A stretch of 8,372 nt of DNA from JAJDYQ01 sp942491945 (GTDB taxonomy: Bacteria; Pseudomonadota; Gammaproteobacteria; JAJDYQ01), in NCBI GenBank assembly GCA_942491945.1, contig CALODD010000096.1:1-8372 (forward strand). The letters are read 5' to 3'. Position numbers and translations under genes: made by a program. The notes beneath the pieces are model-generated. The model had not been told where the DNA came from. It searched no databases and saw only the letters and a program-made list of their open reading frames with translations. This document shows positions 6,329 through 8,372 of the stretch, in pieces (the stretch's first letter is position 1; the number at the start of each line of letters is the position of its first letter).

Positions 6329-6625
6329 ATGTCTATTCTACATATTGTGAATAAATCTCCTTATGAGAAAAACAGCGTTACTAGAGCTGTTGGTTACGCT
6401 AAGGATGGTGACACAGTGCTATTGATTGAAGATGCTGTCTATGCGGCGGTTCAATCAGGTTCGGCTTCAGCACAGCTTGACGGCCACGATGTGGCTGTGA
6501 TGGGTTCTGATCTTGCTGCTCGTGGTATTGCTGAAGATAAGCTTGCCGATGGTATTAGTGTTGTTGATTACGCAGGTTTTGTTGATTTAGTTGAAGCGAA
6601 AGATTCAACGCAATCCTGGCTTTAA
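6329..6625 (+). CDS. dsrH: Sulfurtransferase subunit DsrH, lacking the usual cysteine
   Basis: This TusB-like third subunit of DsrEFH has 98 residues. The family motifs are the N-terminal HIVNKSPYEKNSV (5-17), VLLIEDAVYAA (30-40), LAARGI (62-67) and the C-terminal ISVVDYAGFVDLV (76-88). In A. vinosum DsrH a conserved cysteine sits at position 20 in the same alignment window; here codon 20 (6386-6388) is GCT, alanine. The whole protein has no cysteine. E. coli TusB also lacks it, so the complex can probably work through DsrE Cys78 alone. An AAAGGAG ribosome binding site overlaps the region just after the dsrF stop. Confidence 0.94.
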   Translation: MSILHIVNKSPYEKNSVTRAVGYAKDGDTVLLIEDAVYAAVQSGSASAQLDGHDVAVMGSDLAARGIAEDKLADGISVVDYAGFVDLVEAKDSTQSWL

Positions 6626-6632
6626 TTAGTAC

Positions 6633-6662
6633 GAACAATTGTTCAATTTTCTAAATATTTAG
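6633..6662. promoter_or_regulatory. Two adjacent perfect 12-bp palindromes before dsrC
   Basis: GAACAATTGTTC (6633-6644) and CTAAATATTTAG (6651-6662) are each perfect palindromes, with centres 18 nt apart. They fill most of the 49-nt gap between dsrH and dsrC. The second abuts the dsrC ribosome binding site (GGAG, 6664-6667). A secondary internal promoter for dsrC has been reported in A. vinosum, so operator or promoter function is reasonable. I cannot find a convincing -35/-10 pair. AT-rich palindromes also arise by chance. Confidence 0.45.
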
Positions 6663-6674
6663 TGGAGAAATAAA

Positions 6675-7007
6675 ATGCCTATCGAAGTAAACGGTAAGTC
6701 ATTGGAAGTCGATGAAGAAGGTTATCTGTCTAATCTGAACGAGTGGGAGCCAGGTGTAGCTGACGTTATGTCTAAAGAAGATGATCTGGAACTGACTGAT
6801 GATCATTGGGACATCATTAACTTCCTGCGTGAGTACTATGAAGAGTATCAAATTGCTCCAGCAGTACGTGTACTGACTAAAGCAGTTGGTAAAAAACTGG
6901 GTAAAGAAAAAGGTAACAGCAAATACCTGTACGAGCTGTTCCCATATGGCCCTGGTAAGCAAGCTTGCCGCTACGCCGGTCTGCCTAAGCCAACTGGCTG
7001 CGTATAA
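6675..7007 (+). CDS. dsrC: Sulfur carrier protein DsrC
   Basis: DsrC (110 residues) is the TusE-like sulfur carrier that presents persulfide sulfur to DsrAB and exchanges electrons with DsrMKJOP. Both redox cysteines of the flexible C-terminal arm are present: Cys98 in KQACRYAG and the penultimate Cys109 in PTGCV. Their 11-residue separation is that of genuine DsrC, not of regulatory or TusE-type homologues with only one cysteine. The helical core (about 40-75) and the KYLYELFPYGPGKQ segment (83-96) are intact. GGAG (6664-6667) precedes the ATG. The gene is bracketed by paired palindromes upstream and a strong terminator downstream, which fits high separate expression. In A. vinosum the protein has also been proposed to bind DNA. 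Confidence 0.97.
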   Translation: MPIEVNGKSLEVDEEGYLSNLNEWEPGVADVMSKEDDLELTDDHWDIINFLREYYEEYQIAPAVRVLTKAVGKKLGKEKGNSKYLYELFPYGPGKQACRYAGLPKPTGCV

Positions 7008-7027
7008 CTCTATACGTTTAGTTATTC

Positions 7028-7061
7028 CCGGCTAGTAGCTTTTTCGCTACTAGCCGGTTTT
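7028..7061 (+). terminator. Intrinsic terminator after dsrC
   Basis: A perfect 12-bp stem is formed by CCGGCTAGTAGC (7028-7039) and GCTACTAGCCGG (7046-7057) around the loop TTTTTC. It is followed directly by TTTT (7058-7061). This is a canonical Rho-independent structure lying 21 nt after the dsrC stop and 32 nt before dsrM. The T-tract is short, so partial read-through into dsrMK is likely. Confidence 0.82.
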
Positions 7062-7092
7062 CCAAGAATTTTGAGTTTTTGAGGGTGATACC

Positions 7093-7836
7093 TTGTCGTA
7101 TTTTTTCGCCATATTACTTTATGTCTCATTAGGCGTACTCCTTGTAGGGGTAGCGCTGAAGATACGTCAGTACTGGAATACTCCAGCACCGTTGAAAATT
7201 CCTACTATGCCTGCTCCTGTAACACAGGCAGGCGTGGTTTTCCGGATGTTCAGGGAAGTGGTCTTCTTTGAAAGTCTGTTCCGTTCTACAAAGTGGACAT
7301 GGATGTTTGGCTGGATGTTTCACATGGGTCTGGCATTAGCATTTGTTCGTCATCTTCGTTATGTGATGGATTCTGATTTTATTCTCTGGCCATTAATCAA
7401 TAACTGGCCGGTTCAGTTTGCTGGGCAATATGCCAGCTTCATGATTTTAGGTGGCTTGCTTGGTTTATTGGCCCGTCGTATTTTCGTTGATCGCGTACGT
7501 TATATCTCTGCGCCGTCCGATTACCTGATGCTGATCCTGTTACTGGTTATTACCGTCAGCGGTATCCTGATGAGCTTCCACATCACACCGATTGATGTGA
7601 CTGCATTTAAAGATTTCATGTGGGGTTTAACTGCATTTGAATGGGCGAAATATCCTCTACCAGATGGTGTTGTCTTAATGATCCACCTTGGCCTCGTTGC
7701 TTTGCTGGCGCTTATTTTCCCATTTAGCAAGTTGCTACATGCGCCGGGCATATTCTTTAGTCCGACACGTAACCAGGTCGATAATCCGCGTGAAAAACGC
7801 CATGTTTCAGATTGGGCAAAGAAGCTCGAATCTTAA
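7093..7836 (+). CDS. dsrM: DsrM, cytochrome b subunit of the DsrMKJOP membrane complex
   Basis: DsrM is the NarI-like di-heme b membrane subunit of DsrMKJOP, linking the quinone pool to DsrK and DsrC. The 247 residues show about five hydrophobic helices: roughly 3-23, 69-90, 108-128, 143-163 and 192-212. Histidines placed as possible heme ligands are H77, H87, H163 and H198. The family segments TPAPLKIPT (30-38) and FESLFRSTKWTWMFGWMFH (59-77) are clear. The C-terminal tail is hydrophilic and likely cytoplasmic. The start is TTG at 7093, supported by GAGGG (7081-7085) 7 nt upstream and by the expected N-terminus MSYFFAILLY. The weak start codon together with the preceding terminator should keep its expression below that of dsrC. 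Confidence 0.94.
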   Translation: MSYFFAILLYVSLGVLLVGVALKIRQYWNTPAPLKIPTMPAPVTQAGVVFRMFREVVFFESLFRSTKWTWMFGWMFHMGLALAFVRHLRYVMDSDFILWPLINNWPVQFAGQYASFMILGGLLGLLARRIFVDRVRYISAPSDYLMLILLLVITVSGILMSFHITPIDVTAFKDFMWGLTAFEWAKYPLPDGVVLMIHLGLVALLALIFPFSKLLHAPGIFFSPTRNQVDNPREKRHVSDWAKKLES

Positions 7837-7864
7837 TTAGTATTTATATTTAGGATAGACATAG

Positions 7865-8372
7865 ATGGCCAAGCCCGATTTTGAAATCCCTGAGTTAAAA
7901 CTCGATACAGAAGTACCTTCGGTTAAAGAGGGTACGATGGCGCATAGTTCGCCGTTTATCGCCAAGCCGGCTCATCAGGAGCCACTGAATTTTCCTGGTG
8001 AATTAGTCGATGATTGGCATGATCGTGCTATCGGGAAGATGGGCGACTTGCTGGGTAAATATCGCTCATTTCAGGTTTATCTCGATTCTTGTGTTAAATG
8101 CGGTGCCTGTACTGATAAGTGTCATTACTTCCTGGGCACGTCTGACCCGAAGAATATGCCAGTTGGTCGTCAGGATCTGTTGCGTAAGGTCTATCGCCGT
8201 TATTTCACTTTCGCGGGTAAGTACTTCCCATGGCTAGTTGGTGCGGAAGATTTGACGCGTGAAACACTGGATGACTGGTACAGTTACTATCATCAGTGCT
8301 CTCAGTGTCGTCGTTGTTCTGTATTCTGCCCTTATGGTATTGATACAGCAGAAATCTCCATGGCGGCTCGTG
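7865..8372 (+). CDS. dsrK: DsrK, Fe-S subunit of the DsrMKJOP complex (5' part)
   Basis: DsrK is the HdrD-like iron-sulfur subunit that interacts with DsrC on the cytoplasmic side of DsrMKJOP. The window holds its first 169 codons; the rest lies beyond the edge. Two [4Fe-4S] ferredoxin motifs are complete: Cys76-x2-Cys79-x2-Cys82-x3-Cys86 in CVKCGACTDKC, and Cys145-x2-Cys148-x2-Cys151-x3-Cys155-Pro in CSQCRRCSVFCP. The CCG domains with the catalytic cubane cluster would follow downstream. AGGA (7852-7855) precedes the ATG by 9 nt, and the gap after dsrM is only 28 nt, so dsrMK are co-transcribed. The frame is open throughout. By comparison with A. vinosum, dsrL and dsrJOP would be expected next. 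Confidence 0.95.
   Translation, partial: MAKPDFEIPELKLDTEVPSVKEGTMAHSSPFIAKPAHQEPLNFPGELVDDWHDRAIGKMGDLLGKYRSFQVYLDSCVKCGACTDKCHYFLGTSDPKNMPVGRQDLLRKVYRRYFTFAGKYFPWLVGAEDLTRETLDDWYSYYHQCSQCRRCSVFCPYGIDTAEISMAAR

Noticed and set aside
7865..8372. Broken dsrK
   Set aside because: The frame from ATG 7865 is open to the window edge with both Fe-S motifs intact; it is only truncated by the window.

Overview
The window comes from a sulfur-oxidising bacterium, most likely a gammaproteobacterium of moderate GC content. The basis is a reverse-type dissimilatory sulfite reductase (rDsr) locus in the order dsrA-dsrB-dsrE-dsrF-dsrH-dsrC-dsrM-dsrK, the order known from Allochromatium vinosum. DsrEFH is present, and no dsrD follows dsrB (the dsrB-dsrE gap is 14 nt). 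Both points argue for the oxidative pathway rather than sulfate reduction.

Right part (about 3060 to the window end, + strand): DsrAB is the siroheme/Fe-S sulfite reductase that runs in reverse. DsrEFH and DsrC form the cytoplasmic sulfur relay that delivers persulfide sulfur to it. DsrM and DsrK (the latter cut by the window edge) begin the membrane complex that exchanges electrons with DsrC. Non-coding elements divide the operon: a palindrome upstream of dsrA, a long GAAA-capped hairpin between dsrA and dsrB, two adjacent perfect 12-bp palindromes before dsrC, and a strong intrinsic terminator after dsrC. This layout suggests that dsrC can be made as a separate, abundant transcript.

Left part (162-2746, - strand): a divergent, tightly packed cluster in the order TauD/TfdA-like Fe(II)/2-oxoglutarate dioxygenase, a 64-residue hypothetical protein, a 234-residue helical hypothetical protein, and a Cas6-like (Cmx6-type) protein with a textbook C-terminal glycine-rich loop. 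The dioxygenase frame is cut by one in-frame TAA but keeps all expected catalytic residues across the two halves. No CRISPR array and no other cas gene is in the window, so the Cas6-like protein looks like an orphan or repurposed RNA-binding/processing protein. This cluster is the least explained part of the window and the best candidate for an undescribed system.

Centre (2747-3059): a 313-nt divergent intergenic region with a plausible sigma70 promoter for the leftward cluster and a 20-nt inverted repeat plus a clear ribosome binding site for dsrA.
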